From: Nemertoderma westbladi
Taxonomy: Eukaryota; Xenacoelomorpha; Nemertodermatida; Nemertodermatidae
DNA length: 51,042 bases
Reading direction: 5' to 3'
NCBI GenBank assembly: GCA_032718475.1
Contig: JAUCBJ010001567.1
Span: 1 to 51,042 of the forward strand
Shown here: positions 1 through 28,885 of the stretch, one piece after another
Position numbering within the stretch: the first letter of the stretch is position 1
How the letters are laid out: the number at the start of each line of letters is the position of its first letter
The notes under the pieces: generated by a model
What the model was told of the DNA's origin: nothing
What the model saw: the letters and a program-made list of their open reading frames with translations, nothing else
Database searches by the model: none
Program-made: the position numbers and the translations under genes

Positions 1-248
1 TGAGATAGTATCTCCGGGCCGGACTTAGTATCTCAGGGCCTGAGATAGTATCTCCGGGCCGGACTTAGTATCTCTGGGCCAGACTTAGTATCTCCGGGCC
101 TGAGATAGTATCTCCGGGCCGGACTTAGTATCTCAGGGCCTGAGATAGTATCTCCGGGCCGGACTTAGTATCTCCGGGCCTTAGATAGTATCTCCGGGCC
201 GGACTTAGTATCTCCGGGCCTGAGATAGTATCTCCGGGCCGGACTTAG
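1..248. repeat. Minisatellite, 20/40-bp unit
   Basis: About six copies of a 40-bp unit made of two related 20-bp halves, one containing GAGATAGTATCTC and one GGACTTAGTATCTC, each closed by GGGCC. GAGATAGTATCTC is a perfect 6-bp inverted repeat around one base. The array is cut by the window edge, so its true length is unknown. No gene is seen in it. Confidence 0.95.
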
Positions 249-1039
249 AAAAAAAAGGGGGAAAGGGGGGCTCCGTACAAACAACCCTGGTTGAAAAATG
301 ATTGTTTAACAACTATTTAGGTCAATGAAAATAATCATGCTGTATTCATTAACTAAATTCACTAAAGAGAAAAAGTGATATTTAAAATGACATTTCAGAC
401 AACAGTTACCATGGCAACTGATGCAATTAATGATGACTTCGACGCAAACTGCCCGATGACGAAATTCTACCTGCCACAAAAAATAGTAATCCGTTTATTA
501 TATATGTTACCTTTTTTTTACTATTAATTTAATGTTTCTAAAATTTTATTTTATTAATACACCTGTACTACCGTTGTTGTATACAGTATCTACTGTAATA
601 ACAATGTAATAAGGGGTAGGCTGTATAACTGAGGGACCTTAAAATTCAGAGAGCATACCCTATATGGCTGACTAAACTAATATCAAGGTAAGAAATGCCC
701 ATTGGGGTAAAATTCAACAAACTGAGAAATGTGGGCAACCCGAAACATTTACCCGGTCTTACGTCGCTAGCGGCTTAAATAACTAAGCGGAAATTATCGC
801 GAACCCCTGTCAGTTAACTACACTTCCACTCACTGTATAAAGTCGATATTGGTATCATAAAAATTCAAATTAAAATTACTGGGGGTAGTTGTGGTCGTCT
901 AAATCATTCACCCAATATTTCGGAAACTACATGTAGATTTAGTTATTACTATAGTTACTAATAACTAAGGCGATTCATCTGCGGAACACCAAAATGTCAG
1001 TTTACATTCTTCTAGTCATTGTAAGAAGTCCTATATCCT

Positions 1040-2040
1040 CTTTACACCCACTAAATCAACCGTTGCAGTTCAAATCGGCTCAATATTGACTTCATACGAT
1101 GACTAGAAGAGTTGAAACTGGCGTTGTTGAGGTATTCCGGAACGAATCGTGCTCAGAGGTACAAGGTCGTAAAATATTAATGCTCCCAAATATTGGTGAA
1201 AACCAGCAAAACAACACTGAAAAAAGTAGCCAATTTGGTCAAAAATTATATCTGAAAAAGTAGCCAATTTGGTCAAAAATTATAGTGTTGATCCACTTTT
1301 TAAGCCAGCCAGTCAGAAAATATAAAATTTTAGCCCACACATATGTCGTCGCGACAGCTTACACTTACAGTGCATCATGTGTAATATAAATTCTTTAGCT
1401 CGTATCATTTTTGGTTCATTTGAACCGCAATCATCAATTTAGTTTTTAGTTTTTTTTTAATTTAGTTAGGGTGCACTAGTTGAACCTTAAAATATTAAGA
1501 GACGCCAAACCAACAAGTATTACATACCAATGATAATATAACTAACAGTTAACTATACTGGGTTAAAAACTATATTCAGATATTGGCTTAAAAATATAAA
1601 TAAGAATGATTTATAAAACCATGCCAACCTGTTCTTCCCACGCTAATGATTGCGATCGAACGAGCCCAAAATCAACACCATACGACCAATACAATTCAAG
1701 TGAAAGCTATCGCGATATATATGAGGGCCAAAATTTGGCTTTAATTGACTAAAAATACAATTAAAAATGATATTTAAACTATTCCAACTAGTCCTACCCC
1801 CACTAAATCGACCATTTCGGTTCTAAAGCACAAAATCAACTCCCTACGACCAACATAAAGTAATATTTGAAAGAATACTGCTCTTCGAGTAAATATGGGC
1901 TATCGCACCACCACTTTTGAGCTAAAATTTTGAGAACTTGACCAAAATATTTCAAAAAAAGTTTGTTACATCAACTTCTACCCCCACTAAATCAATGATT
2001 GTGGTTCAAATGAGCCTACAATCAGCCTTCTACGCTAAGG
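1040..2040. repeat. Degenerate repeat family, about five copies
   Basis: The phrase CCCACTAAATCAACC followed by a GGTTCAAATGAGCC-like segment and CAAAATCAACTNCATACGAC recurs near 1045, 1637, 1798 and 1982. A reverse-oriented relative lies near 1412. Copies are diverged and spaced from about 160 to several hundred bases. It could be an old tandem array or the relic of one transposon family; I do not recognise it. Confidence 0.5.
1217..1284. repeat. Direct tandem duplication, 34 bp x 2
   Basis: Two adjacent near-identical 34-bp copies, both containing AGTAGCCAATTTGGTC followed by AAAAATTATA. Short flanks CAACACT and AGTGTTG form an inverted repeat around the pair. Confidence 0.8.
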
Positions 2041-2339
2041 GGAAGTATCCGAACCATTAAAAATGCTTACTATTGAAATATACTAAACAAATTTTCATGG
2101 CGCTATAGAAGAAGTCCTCTTAAAAAGGCTGCCCACATTTCTTATTTTCACTTATGACGTTGTTGACATTAATTTTCACCTACAGATCTTTTGGATCAGG
2201 TTACAGGTATGCTCTAGCTTTTCTGGAGTTATCACTCAAAAATTCTCTCATACAGCCTACAAAAAAAACAAAATATACTTTAGATATTAATTATATTGCC
2301 TAAATATTCCATTTTAAAGAATATAGTGTTAGATCAGGA

Positions 2340-3100
2340 CTACTGACCTCTGGTGGTCTTTGATAAAGACAACCTGCTGCGCTGTACCTCCATGCAGTAA
2401 ATGGGGTGCCATCATGGTTTTATGTGCCATCCAGGTGTTTGTAGCATTAGAAGCAGCAAAGATCAACGCACTGCTGCACGGAAAATGCGTACCTTTAAAG
2501 AGCACGTGATATCACAACTACTCCAGATGCTGGATAACCGTAGGATGCAGCAGACCAGATCTTTCCTTTGCGCATTCGGAAATCTTCACCAGACATCCAA
2601 ACCAATCATCCATTCACATGACTTACCAGTCCATCCAGGAATGTGGAATCCATGAATGTTTTCACGATAAACTTTCTGCTTGTCTGAATCAAATATTTAC
2701 TGTCACAGTTTTGGTCTTTGAGCTATTTACTAAAAGTCCAACATTGTATGCCTCCTCCTCTAATCTAGATAAGCTCTCCCTCCAATGTCACTGATAGGAC
2801 AGTAAACCAAGGTCATCAGCATAGGCTTAGTCAAGATGTGAGAACATGGGAACATCATCTACTGTAGTTACTAGTTCTCATGCATAGGAACACTCGACTA
2901 TGAGTACCTCATGGTAGAGATATTTCAAGAGTTGTCTTAAACATTATAGTCCACCAGAATATTGAAGAAGAAGTAGACTAATGTCTCCGCGAAGGACACC
3001 CCAGTGGATACGAAGATCGTGGAACCGCACAACTGATCTGTTTGCATTATTGATCTCATCGGGAATCACATATAAATGCCATTCATTTTATTAAACCCAA
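2340..3100 (-). pseudogene. Decayed non-LTR retrotransposon reverse transcriptase
   Basis: Read on the minus strand with frameshifts and stops, this matches the reverse transcriptase at 7195-8636 in order: LYVIPDEINNANRSV (family IPDEIIAAIRSV), VLRGD (VLQGDTLAP), the catalytic AYADDLGLL near 2820 (FADDL in the sister), NVGLLVNSSKTKTVTVN (SVGLFINSRKTK), and LKVRIFRAAV near 2500. The core order is kept but the frame is broken many times, so it is an old dead copy. It lies just before the 17-bp array. The clade is not assigned. Confidence 0.8.
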
Positions 3101-3164
3101 ACTTAAACCAGTAGCAGGCCTTAAGTGTAGTACATGATAGAACATCGTACCGTTACTCGAACAT

Positions 3165-4415
3165 GCACCCCCTCGAATCCTCAAACAAACCTCGAATAAA
3201 CCCCCACCTCCAATAAACGCCTATCCCGAATAAACGCCCACCGCAAATGAACGCCCCCCACGATCACGAATAAACCCCCACCTCGAATAAACCCCCACCT
3301 CGAATAAACGCCTATCGCGAATAAACCCCCACCTCAAATAAACTCCCACCTCCAATAAACGCCTATCCCGAATAAACCCTCACCTCGAACAAAACGACAA
3401 CCTTGACTAAACGCCTATCCCGAATAAACGCCCACCGCGAATAAACGCCCACATCGAATAAACGCCCATAAACGCCACCCCCGAGTAAGCGCCCAACTTG
3501 AATAAAAGGCATCTCGAATAAACGCCCCCCTCCATTAAAAGCCCTCCTCGAATAAACGCCCACCGCAAATGAACGCCCCCCACGATCACGAATAAACGCC
3601 CACCTCGAATAAACTCCCACCTCATATAAACCCCCACCTCCAATAAACGCCTATCCCTAATAAACCCCCACCTCGAATAAACGTCCACCGCGAATAAACG
3701 TCCACCGCGAATAAACCCCCACCTCGAATAAACACCCACCTCGAATAAACGCCTATCCCGAATCAACTCCCACCTCGAACAAAACGCCCACCTTGACTAA
3801 ACGCCTATCCCGAATAAACGCCCACCGCGAATAAACGCCCACATCGAATAAACGCCCATACACGCCACCCCCGAGTAAGCGCGCAACTTGAATAAAAGGC
3901 ATCTCGAATAAACGCCACCCCCGAGTAAGCGCCCAACTTGAATAAAAGGCATCTCGAATAAACGCACCCCTCCATTAAAAGCCCTCCTCGAATAAACGCC
4001 CACCGCAAAAGAACACCCCCCACGATCACGAATAAACGCCCACCTCGAATAAACCCCCACCTCGAATAAACGCCTATCCCGAATAAACCCCCACCTCGAA
4101 TAAACGCCCACCTTGACTAAACGCCTATCCCAAATAAACTCCCACCGCGAATAAACGCCCACATCGAGTAAACGCCCATAAACGCCACCCCCGAATAAGC
4201 GCCAAAATTGAATAAACGGCCATTTCGAATAAACGCCCCCACGAATAAACGCCCCCCTCCATTAAACGCCCTCCTCGAATAAACGCCCACCGCAAATAAA
4301 CGCCCCCCACGATCACGAATAAACGCCCCCCTGGAATAAACGGTAACCTCGAATAAACGCCCACCTCGATTAAACGCCCACCTCGAATAAACGCACACCA
4401 TGAATTAACGCCAGA
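3165..4415. repeat. Minisatellite, about 17-bp unit with higher-order blocks
   Basis: A degenerate array of CGAATAAACGCCCACCT-type units. Longer blocks repeat roughly every 300-400 bp: a run containing CACCCCCGAGTAAGCGC and CACGATCACGAATAAACG recurs near 3470, 3860, 3920 and 4190, which shows secondary amplification of multi-unit segments. The minus strand is open over stretches of 75-120 codons (VYSRWAFIR-like repeats), but these reflect the unit rather than a gene. Confidence 0.95.
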
Positions 4416-4460
4416 CGGAAAGCAACACCCATAGGACTACTGGTTTGTCCTAATAGCCCG

Positions 4461-4626
4461 GTAGAGACGCCTCATAGAGGACACTGACCTTGAAGATCCT
4501 GACGATCTAGCAAATAACGTGGTTGATAGGGAGTTGTGGCGACGCAATTTGGTCGACAATGCGGCACAGCATTCTTAATATATATGTGATATATATAATG
4601 CAGTCTCAATGCAGCATGCCGATAGG
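4461..4626 (+). pseudogene. 3' end fragment of the same retrotransposon family
   Basis: Closely matches the last about 165 bp of the element at 7195-8636, including the segments TTGATAGGGAGTTG, GGCACAGCATTCTTAA and CAATGCAGCATGCCGAT. A short TATATA-rich insertion sits after the stop codon. Only the C-terminal end and 3' UTR remain. Confidence 0.8.
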
Positions 4627-4830
4627 CAAAGTTAAGCAAGTTTGACATACAGTTACCACTATTACCCGTTGCCTATACGACCTCTCTAGCGAGAGACTGT
4701 AGCACTACTGGTTCTATTTCAGTCTTCCGTCAGATTAAATGTCTACCAATTTTGCTTTTGGTTTAATTTCATCAAAGATTGACTGCGTTATTAGCCGAGA
4801 AATATTAGGCGACAGACAGACAGACCGCCC

Positions 4831-4908
4831 AGTGGCGGATCCAAGGAGGGCCGGGGGGGTGGGGGGGCAGTTGCCCCCCCCCCCCGGATATTCTGGATCC
4901 GCGCCTGG
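4831..4908. mobile_element. Small fold-back element with G/C tracts
   Basis: GGCGGATCCA near 4835 and TGGATCCGCGCC near 4894 form imperfect inverted ends. They enclose a G-tract (about 4851-4867) opposite a C-tract (4874-4885), so the whole 75 bp can fold back. The start CAGTGGCGGATCC resembles terminal repeats of DNA-transposon MITEs, but I see no clear target duplication. Confidence 0.45.
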
Positions 4909-4956
4909 TCCGACCGCAGGGCAACAGTTGAGACAGCGAGCGGTATCCGTATTCCA

Positions 4957-7180
4957 AGCTGGCTTACATCGTCGCTCACACCACATGCAACTGAAAGCTT
5001 ACATCGTCGCTCACACCACATGGAACTGAACGCTTACATCGTCGCTCTCACACCACATGCAACTGAAAGCTCACATCGTCGCTCACACCACATGCAACTG
5101 AAAGCTTACATCGTCGCTCACACCACATGGAACTGAAAGCTCACATCGTCGCTCACACCACATGCAACAGAAAGCTTACATCGTCGCTCACATAACATGC
5201 AACTAAAAGCTTCCATCGTCGCTCACACCACACGCAACTGAAAGCTTACATCGTCGCTCACACCACATGCAACTGAAAGCTTACATCGTCGCTCACACCA
5301 CATGCAACTGAAAGCTCACATCGTCGCTCACACCACATGCAACTGAAAGCTCACATCGTCGCTCACACCACATGCAACAGAAAGCTTACATCGTCGCTCA
5401 CATAACATGCAACTAAAAGCTTCTATCGTCGCTCACACCACATGCAACAGAAAGCTTACATCGTCGCTCACATAACATGCAACTAAAAGCTTCTATCGTC
5501 GCTCACACCACATGCAACTGAAAGCTTACATCGTCGCTCACATAACATGCAACTGAAAGCTTACATCGTCGCTCACACCACATGCAACTGAAAACTCACA
5601 TCGTCGCTCACACCACATGCAACAGAAAGCTTACATCGTCGTTCACACCACATGCAACTGAAAGCTTACATCGTCGTTCACACCACATGCAACTGAAAGC
5701 TTACATCATCGCTCACACCACATGCAACTAAAAGCTTCCATCGTTGCTCACACCACATGCAACTGAAAGCTTACATCGTCGCTCACATAACATGCAACTG
5801 AAAGCTTACATCGTCGCTCAAACCACATGCAACTGAAAGCTTACATCGTCGCTCGCACTACATGCAACTGAAAGCTTACATCGTCGCTCACATAACATGC
5901 AACTGAAAGCTTACATCGTCGCTCACACCACATGCAACTGAAAACTCACATCGTCGCTCACACCACATGCAACAGAAAGCTTACATCGTCGCTCACACCA
6001 CATGCAACTGAAAGCTTACATCGTCGCTCACACCACATGCAACTGAAAGCTTACATCGTCGCTCACACCACATGCAACTAAAAGCTTCCATCGTTGCTCA
6101 CACCACATGCAACTGAAAGCTTACATCGTCGCTCACATAACATGCAACTGAAAGCTTACATCGTCGCTCAAACCACATGCAACTGAAAGCTTACATCGTC
6201 GCTCGCACTACATGCAATAGAAAGCTTACATCGTCGCTCACACCACATGCAAATGAAAGCTTACATCGTCGGTCACACCACATGCAACTGAAAGCTTACA
6301 TCGTCGCTCACATAACATGCAACTGAAAGCTTACATCGTCGCTCACACCACATGCAACTGAAAGCTTACATCGTCGCTCGCACCACATGCAACAGAACGC
6401 TTACATCGTCGCTCACATAACATGCAACTGAAATCTTACATCGTCGCTCACACCACATGCAACTGAAAGCTTACATCGTCGCTCACATAACATGCAACTG
6501 AAAGCTTACATCGACGCCCTCACCACATGTAACTGAAACCTTACATCGTCGCTCAAACCACAAGCAACTGAAAGCTTACATCGTCGCTCGCACCACATGC
6601 AACTGAAAGCTCACATCGTCGCTTACACCACATGCAACTGAAAGCTTACATTGTCGCTCGCACCACATGCAATAGAAAGCTTACATCGTCGCTCACACCA
6701 CATGCAAATGAAAGCTAACATTATCGCTCACACCACATGCAACTGAAAGCTGATATCGTCGCTCACACCACACGCAACTCAGAGCTTACATCGTCGCTCA
6801 CACCACATGTAACTGAACTCTTACATCGTCGCTCACACCACATACAACTGAAAGCTTACATCGTCGCACGCACCACATGCAACTGAACACTTGCATCGTC
6901 GCTCACACCACATGCAACTGAAAGCTTACATCGTCGCTTGCACCACATGCAACTGAAAGCTTACATCGTCGCTCGCACCACATGCAATTGAAAGCTTAAA
7001 TTGACGCTCACATCACATGCAACAGAAAGCTTACATCATCGCTCACACCACATGCAAATGAAAGCTTACATCGTCGCTCGCACCACGTGCAACTGAACGC
7101 TTACATTGTCGCTCACACCACATGCAACTGAAAGCTTATATCATCGCTCACACCACATGCAACTGATAGCTTCATCGTAG
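4957..7180. repeat. Minisatellite, 35-bp unit, about 63 copies
   Basis: Unit contains CATCGTCGCTCACACCACAT followed by GCAACTGAAAGCTTA. Variants (CATAACATGC, CAACAGAAAGC, AACTAAAAGCTTC) recur in the same order at several places, which points to block duplication. Because 35 is not a multiple of three, no long frame stays open. A reverse-transcriptase copy interrupts its right end; one partial unit resumes at 8637. Confidence 0.95.
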
Positions 7181-7194
7181 ACATGTAACGAACA

Positions 7195-8636
7195 ACAAGA
7201 GTCCCACGAGAACTGAAAACAAATAAGATGGTGCCAGTTCCCAAGAAGGGCAACCTAACACTCTATGGTTCTTTTCGGGGAATCTCATTGATCTCGATAG
7301 CTGCAAAGCTATACAATAGAATTCTATTAAATCGCATCAGGGATCCCATTTAGAGACTGCTCCGTGGAAATCAGAATGGGTTCCGTAAAGGCCGTGGGAC
7401 CATGGAGCCCTTTTGGCACTTAGAAGGATAATTGAAGAGTAATCAAAAAAGAAAGACAGGCATCTATGTGGCTGTTATCTTTGTTGACTTCTTCAAGGCC
7501 TTTGATTCAGTCTCTCGCTCACGTATGTTCAGCATACCTTCATTATATGGAATTCCTGATGAAATTATTGCAGCAATCAGATCAGTATACGATGGTTCGA
7601 CAACATTTGTGTCTACTGTTGACGGTGACACAGAACCATTTGAAGTGTTATGGGGCGTCCTCCAAGGAGACACACTTGCACCATTCTTGTTCATAATTGT
7701 TGTTGACTATGTTCTACGCATCTCCTTAGATCATCATAATGATGATGGGGTGATAACTCCACCTACTGGCTCCAGAAGTCGAGAAAATCCTGCCAAGTAC
7801 CTAACTGATCTAGACTTTGCTGATGACTTAGAAGTACTCTCAGAATCACTAGAGGGAGCCCAACGGCTCCTCAGCTCATTAGAACATGCTGCTTCTAGTG
7901 TTGGTCTTTTTATTAACTCCAGAAAGACCAAAATGTTGACAGTTAACTTTGAAAGTCCTCAGCAAGTCTCTGATCGGATGAGCATAAGCTCAAAAGATGG
8001 TATGCTTGAGCGTGTGGATGACTTCTGTTACCTGGGATCATGGATCCGATAGTCAGGTGAGGACCTTCGAATACGAAAGGGAAAGGCATGGGCAGCCTTG
8101 AATAGGCTTTCCAGGATTTGGAAGTCACCGAGAATTAATAGGAAACTTAAGGTCCGATTATTTAGAGCAGCAGTAGTTCCAGTACTCCTCTACGGGAGTC
8201 CATGCTGGGCTCTAACTGCTGAGGACACCAAATCTCTGGATGGCACATTCACAAGAATGCTACGCCGGGTTCATTGTGTCAAGTACAATGCACACATCTC
8301 CAACTAGACACTATATAACATTGGAGTTGTCTCATTGGTTTCCCCAAGCTTGACACTAGAACAAAATCGCCTCCGCTTTGCAGGACATTGCTTTCGCCGT
8401 GAGGACCAGCCAGTGCATAATCTTGTACTTTGGCAGCCTCATGGAGTGAATAAGCATGGCGGACAGCCCATGACTTTCTTGAGACGCTTCTTAAAGGACA
8501 CTGGCCTTGAAGATGCGGATGATCTAGCAAATGTCATGGGTGATAGGGAGTTGAGGCGGTGCAATTTTGTCGATAAGCCGGCACAGCATTCTTAAAAATG
8601 CAGCTGCAATGCAGCATGCCGATCCTAGTAGTAGTA
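7195..8636 (+). pseudogene. Non-LTR retrotransposon RT, 5'-truncated and broken
   Basis: The reading frame runs from the fingers (VPVPKKGNL and FRGISLISIAAKLYNRI, family PLPKKGD and YRGI) through IFVDFFKAFDSV (aspartate of motif A), WGVLQGDTLAP, the catalytic LDFADDL near 7815, GLFINSRKTK and FCYLGSWI to the C-terminal LRFAGHCFRRED. The early part is frameshifted with a stop, and two more in-frame stops occur at 8050-8052 and 8305-8307. The related minus-strand copy at 17703-18542 has lysine codons at both places. No endonuclease domain is present. The 3' end is a short (TAG)n tail at 8626-8636. It lies inside the 35-bp array. Confidence 0.92.
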
Positions 8637-8655
8637 ACTGAAAGCTTACATCACT
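8637..8655. repeat. Residual unit of the 35-bp array
   Basis: ACTGAAAGCTTACATC, part of one unit of the array ending at 7180, resumes directly after the (TAG)n tail. The retrotransposon therefore inserted close to the right end of the array. Confidence 0.8.
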
Positions 8656-10100
8656 AACTGTCTTTCCCAAAATATATATGAGTGAAGGCGATGCTATCAG
8701 TTTGTTATAAACTAGTTGTAAAAACAGAGATCCATTTCAGTTTGCCCTTACACACTTTAACTGTCATTTGTAAACCTTCTAACTAGTGCTATTTAAGTTA
8801 AGTATGACATTTTTAGTTTTACAATACTCTTATCCTTCATTCGCCTCGTTTCGCTCGTCCTGTTTAGTCTTAAAACAATTTCCATAAACTGAGACTAACG
8901 ACCTTTATAACTGTGCAAAATCTCGAAAATATGAGAGTAACTGATGGATACTCGTATCCACTGTAAACTCATTGCGTTCGTTCGTTTTTGACCAAACTTG
9001 AGATTCTTTCTAAACTTTTGCCGGACTACATACGTACCAAGCTTCGTTTAATTTCAACAAGGAATAACCGAGTTATTAGCGATCAAAAATTTACGACGAC
9101 GAGGTTGACGGCAAACGACGACGACAGACAACTCGTTAATGGTATCCATATGCTAGGGCTTCGCTCACTTCGTGGTTCGCCCCACATAATACATACGCCC
9201 CGTCTATCCTCCACCTCGACGCAACTGATGAATAGTGCTAGTTATCCGGTATCTCATATCTATATTTTCAATTCAAACCGCCCAGCCCAAGATTATTTGT
9301 TACCTGGCAACATAGTATAATAAAAGCATCAGATTTAGTAGTAACTAATTATATGCTTAACGTCTATTTATAGACTTGCTATACAATTCAATATATAAGT
9401 GCCGCATTGCGGGAAATTTTTTCTATGTAAGATGTAACTGCCAAGATTATAACGACCGAGCGACAAAAGTAATGAGTTGTAAATCCCAGAGCCAAGCGCA
9501 AGGGCCCATAATGCAACACATTGTCATTCATATATGTACACCCCGCGTAAATAATAAGCATAACAAAGTGAACAGGTTGCAGACGGGTTTTATTCTTGTT
9601 TATCCGTAAGTGCTGTGTTATATACAGTGATCACGTCTAAAAGCAAATATTATTGTAAAATACATTGTCTACCATTCTTAAAGTTTAAAACAAATAGTTT
9701 ATTTTTTTTAAATTTATTTTTTACTTCTTGTCTACCGAAACATCACATTAACAGGTAGGTCTATTTATTACATTATTTATTTTTCAGTGTAATGTAGGAA
9801 TTATCTCATGCGTTGTACGCCCCGAAAACCGACTCTCAGTTTGAATTCGGTTAATCTTTTGGGGTGATGGTACAGGGAGACAACCTGCGAACACCAGAGA
9901 GGCGGGGGGGGGGGGGGGGGGATTTCGACACAATCAAAATGCATCCCTCTCTAGGGGAAAATCATCCTGTTCTCTTGACTTTAGTTTATTGTTTTGGTTA
10001 GAATACGTTACACTGGAACCTTCACCTTTCCCTTAATGAATAATTTAACATTGATACAAATATTACTTCACCGAGATGCGATTTCGTTAATTCCCCCCTT
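8656..10100. other. Intergenic, no gene seen
   Basis: AT-rich sequence with one 110-codon frame at 8988-9320 that has no family signature, a poly-G tract at 9904-9921, and one dispersed-motif copy at 9984-10037. Nothing else is supported. Confidence 0.55.
9984..10037 (-). repeat. Copy 1 of the CTAACCAAAACAATAAAC family
   Basis: On the minus strand this reads AAGGGAAAGGTGAAGGTT, then a short spacer, then TTCTAACCAAAACAATAAAC. The same two blocks in the same order and spacing occur elsewhere in the window. Confidence 0.7.
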
Positions 10101-11745
10101 AGTACTCCAGCCTGCCTGTGACCCCAACCCTTAGTACAGACTCCAGCCTGCCTGTGACCCCAACCCTTAGTACAGACTCCAGCCTGCCTGTGACCCCAAC
10201 CCTTAATACAGACTCCAGCCTGCCTGTGACCCCAACCCTTAGTATAGACTCCAGCCTGCCTGTGACCCCAACCCTTAATACAGACTCCAGCCTGCCTGTG
10301 ACCCCAACCCTTAGTACAGACTCCAGCCTGCCTGTGACCCCAACCCTTAGTACAGACTCCAGCCTGCCTGTGACCCCAACCCTTAGTACAGACTCCAGCC
10401 TGCCTGCGACCCCAACCCTTAGTACAGACTCCAGCCTGCCTTTGACCCCAACCCTTAGTACAGACTCCAGCCTGTCTGTGACCCCAACCCTTAGTACAGA
10501 CTCCAGCCTGCCTGTGACCCCAACCCTTAGTACAGACTCCAGCCTGCCTGTGACCCCAACCATTAGTACAGACTCCAGCCTGCCTGTGACCCCAACCCTT
10601 AGTACAGACTCCAGCCTGCCTGTGACCCCAACCCTTAGTACAGACTCCAGCCTGTCTGTGACCCCAACCATTAGTACAGACTCCAGCCTGCCTGTGACCC
10701 CAACCCTTAGTACAGACTCCAGCCTGCCTGTGACCCCAACCCTTAGTACAGACTCCAGCCTGCCTGCGACCCCAACCCTTAGTACAGACTCCAGCCTGTC
10801 TGTGACCCCAACCCTTAGTACAGACTCCAGCCTGCCTGTGACCCCAACCCTTAGTATAGACTCCAGCCTGCCTGTGACCCCAACCCTTAATACAGACTCC
10901 AGCCTGCCTGTGACCCCAACCCTTAATACAGACTCCAGCCTGCCTGTGACCCCAACCCTTAGTACAGACTCCAGCCTGCCTGTGACCCCAACCCTTAGTA
11001 CAGACTCCAGCCTGTCTGTCACCCCAACCCTTAGTACAGACACCAGCCTGCCTGTGACCCCAACCCTTAGTACAGACTCCAGCCTGCCTGTGACCCCAAC
11101 CCTTAGTACAGACTCCAGCCTGCCTGTGACCCCAACGCTTAGTACAGACTCCAGCCTGCCTGTGACCCCAACCCTTAGTACAGACTCCAGCCTGTCTGTC
11201 ACCCCAACCCTTAGTACAGACACCAGCCTGCCTGTGACCCCAACCCTTAGTACAGACTCCAGCCTGCCTGTGACCCCAACCCTTAATACAGACTCCAGCC
11301 TGCCTGTGACCCCAACCCTTAATACAGACTCCAGCCTGCCTGTGACCCCAACCCTTAGTACAGACTCCAGTCTGTCTGTCACCCCAACCCTTAGTACAGA
11401 CACCAGCCTGCCTGTGACCCCAACCCTTAGTACAGACTCCAGCCTGCCTGTGACCCCAACCCTTAATACAGACTCCAGCCTGCCTGTGACCCCAACCCTT
11501 AATACAGACTCCAGCCTGCCTGTGACCCCAACCCTTAGTACAGACTCCAGCCTGCCTGTGACCCCGACCCTTAGTATAGACTCCAGCCTGCCTGTGACCC
11601 CAACCCTTAGTACAGACTCCAGCCTGCCTGTGACCCCAACCCTTAGTACAGACTCCAGCCTGCCTGTGACCCCAACCCTTAGTACAGACACCAGCCTGCC
11701 TGTGACCCCAACCCTTAGTACAGACTCCAGCCTGCCTGTGACCCC
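10101..11745. repeat. Minisatellite, 36-bp unit, about 46 copies
   Basis: Unit contains CCTGCCTGTGACCCCAAC followed by CCTTAGTACAGACTCCAG. As 36 is twelve codons, frames stay open on both strands for more than 540 codons: a Ser/Thr/Pro-rich mucin-like repeat on + and a VGVTGRLESVLR repeat on minus. Neither has an ATG-led unique start, a splice context or a domain, so I treat both as by-products. Variants (AATACAG, AGTATAG, CTGTCTGTCACC) recur in a fixed order, showing block duplication. Confidence 0.95.
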
Positions 11746-11764
11746 TAGATATAAATTTGGGTAG

Positions 11765-12291
11765 ACTTCACCAGACGGTTGCGCTAGTATTTTAGAGGGT
11801 CCTTTAAACATAGCAAAGGATCAAATTGCCATAGCAACAGCTCTTATATTAGATAATATGACGAGTTCAATTTTATTGCAGCAGATTAGTATTTTGTATA
11901 TGAATTTAATGGCACATAGTCAACTAGGTGAAAACTACCTTGAAAGATAGCAATCTTGACAATATTCATAGCAACGGGCTTTGTAATACATATACAGCAA
12001 CAGCGGTCGTAGAGTCATGGGATATGAGTTACCACCATTACATGAAGTATAAGGGACAATATGCACTATTTTTCTGTTTATAATTGCAGTCTGTGACTGT
12101 AGATTTCGTATATATGATGCTTCTACGTCATTGGAATGACAATGTGAACCGAAAATCTTCTTCACCAGTCGTGGCTGTAAAATAATTATGAACAGTAATG
12201 GCGCCAATGTGTCATCTTGCGGGTACACCACACCATCCAGGATTGAGAATAACTCAAATAACACCTACTTTAAGTTTATCCTTCTTACAGA
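11765..12291. other. Upstream region of calmodulin
   Basis: Holds a small reverse-transcriptase relic (12175-12240) and, directly before the calmodulin ATG, a pyrimidine-rich run ending TTCTTACAG at 12290. That looks like a 3' splice site with its AG one base before the ATG. No TATA box or other promoter element can be assigned with confidence. Confidence 0.55.
12175..12240 (-). pseudogene. Reverse-transcriptase relic (GDTLAPLLF motif)
   Basis: The minus strand reads DDTLAPLLFIII, equivalent to GDTLAPLLFVIV of the element at 29891-31369. The 20 nucleotides at 12194-12213 are identical in reverse complement to 30467-30486. Only this motif block is left, about 55 bp upstream of the calmodulin ATG. 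Confidence 0.75.
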
Positions 12292-28660
<16,369 letters not shown>

Positions 28661-28802
28661 TAGTCTTACTTTAAATACTAATTTATTTATACGGTTTAAT
28701 TTACATAAAAATATCAACTTATTCAACATTATTATTATATTGTGTTATTTGCTGTCCTGAATTCCGGTGTAATAATTGAATTGTCATGTATCTAAAAAGA
28801 AA

Positions 28803-28808
28803 ATTAAA
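28803..28808 (+). terminator. Candidate poly(A) signal of calmodulin
   Basis: ATTAAA, the commonest variant hexamer, 143 bp after the stop codon in AT-rich sequence. No AATAAA is nearer. Confidence 0.5.
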
Positions 28809-28885
28809 AAAATCAATGACAAATGACCTATTGAAATAATAAGAAAAGTAACTAGATAATTTTTAGTGATCCGCAATCTGGCCAA

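Larger units (their letters stand above)
249..2339. other. AT-rich intergenic stretch with old repeats
   Basis: I see no coding exon here. It holds a direct duplication at 1217-1284 and several degenerate copies of an old interspersed repeat between about 1040 and 2040. The rest is AT-rich sequence with stops in all frames. Confidence 0.6.

Noticed and set aside
2401-2655. 84-codon plus-strand gene
   Set aside because: It is the complement of a decayed reverse transcriptase whose motifs are clear on the minus strand.
3363-4401. Minus-strand VYSRWAFIR repeat proteins
   Set aside because: Frames shift repeatedly with the degenerate 17-bp unit, and none has a unique domain.
4957-7180. CRISPR array
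   Set aside because: Units are contiguous with no unique spacers, and the genome is eukaryotic. The same holds for every array in the window.
8988-9320. 110-codon plus-strand gene
   Set aside because: No recognisable domain, splice signals or poly(A) signal. The length is plausible by chance.
10099-11811. Mucin-like (Ser/Thr/Pro) or VGVTGRLESVLR repeat proteins of more than 540 residues
   Set aside because: Both strands are open because the unit is 36 bp. The plus frame has no ATG, and no unique domain or signal peptide adjoins the array.
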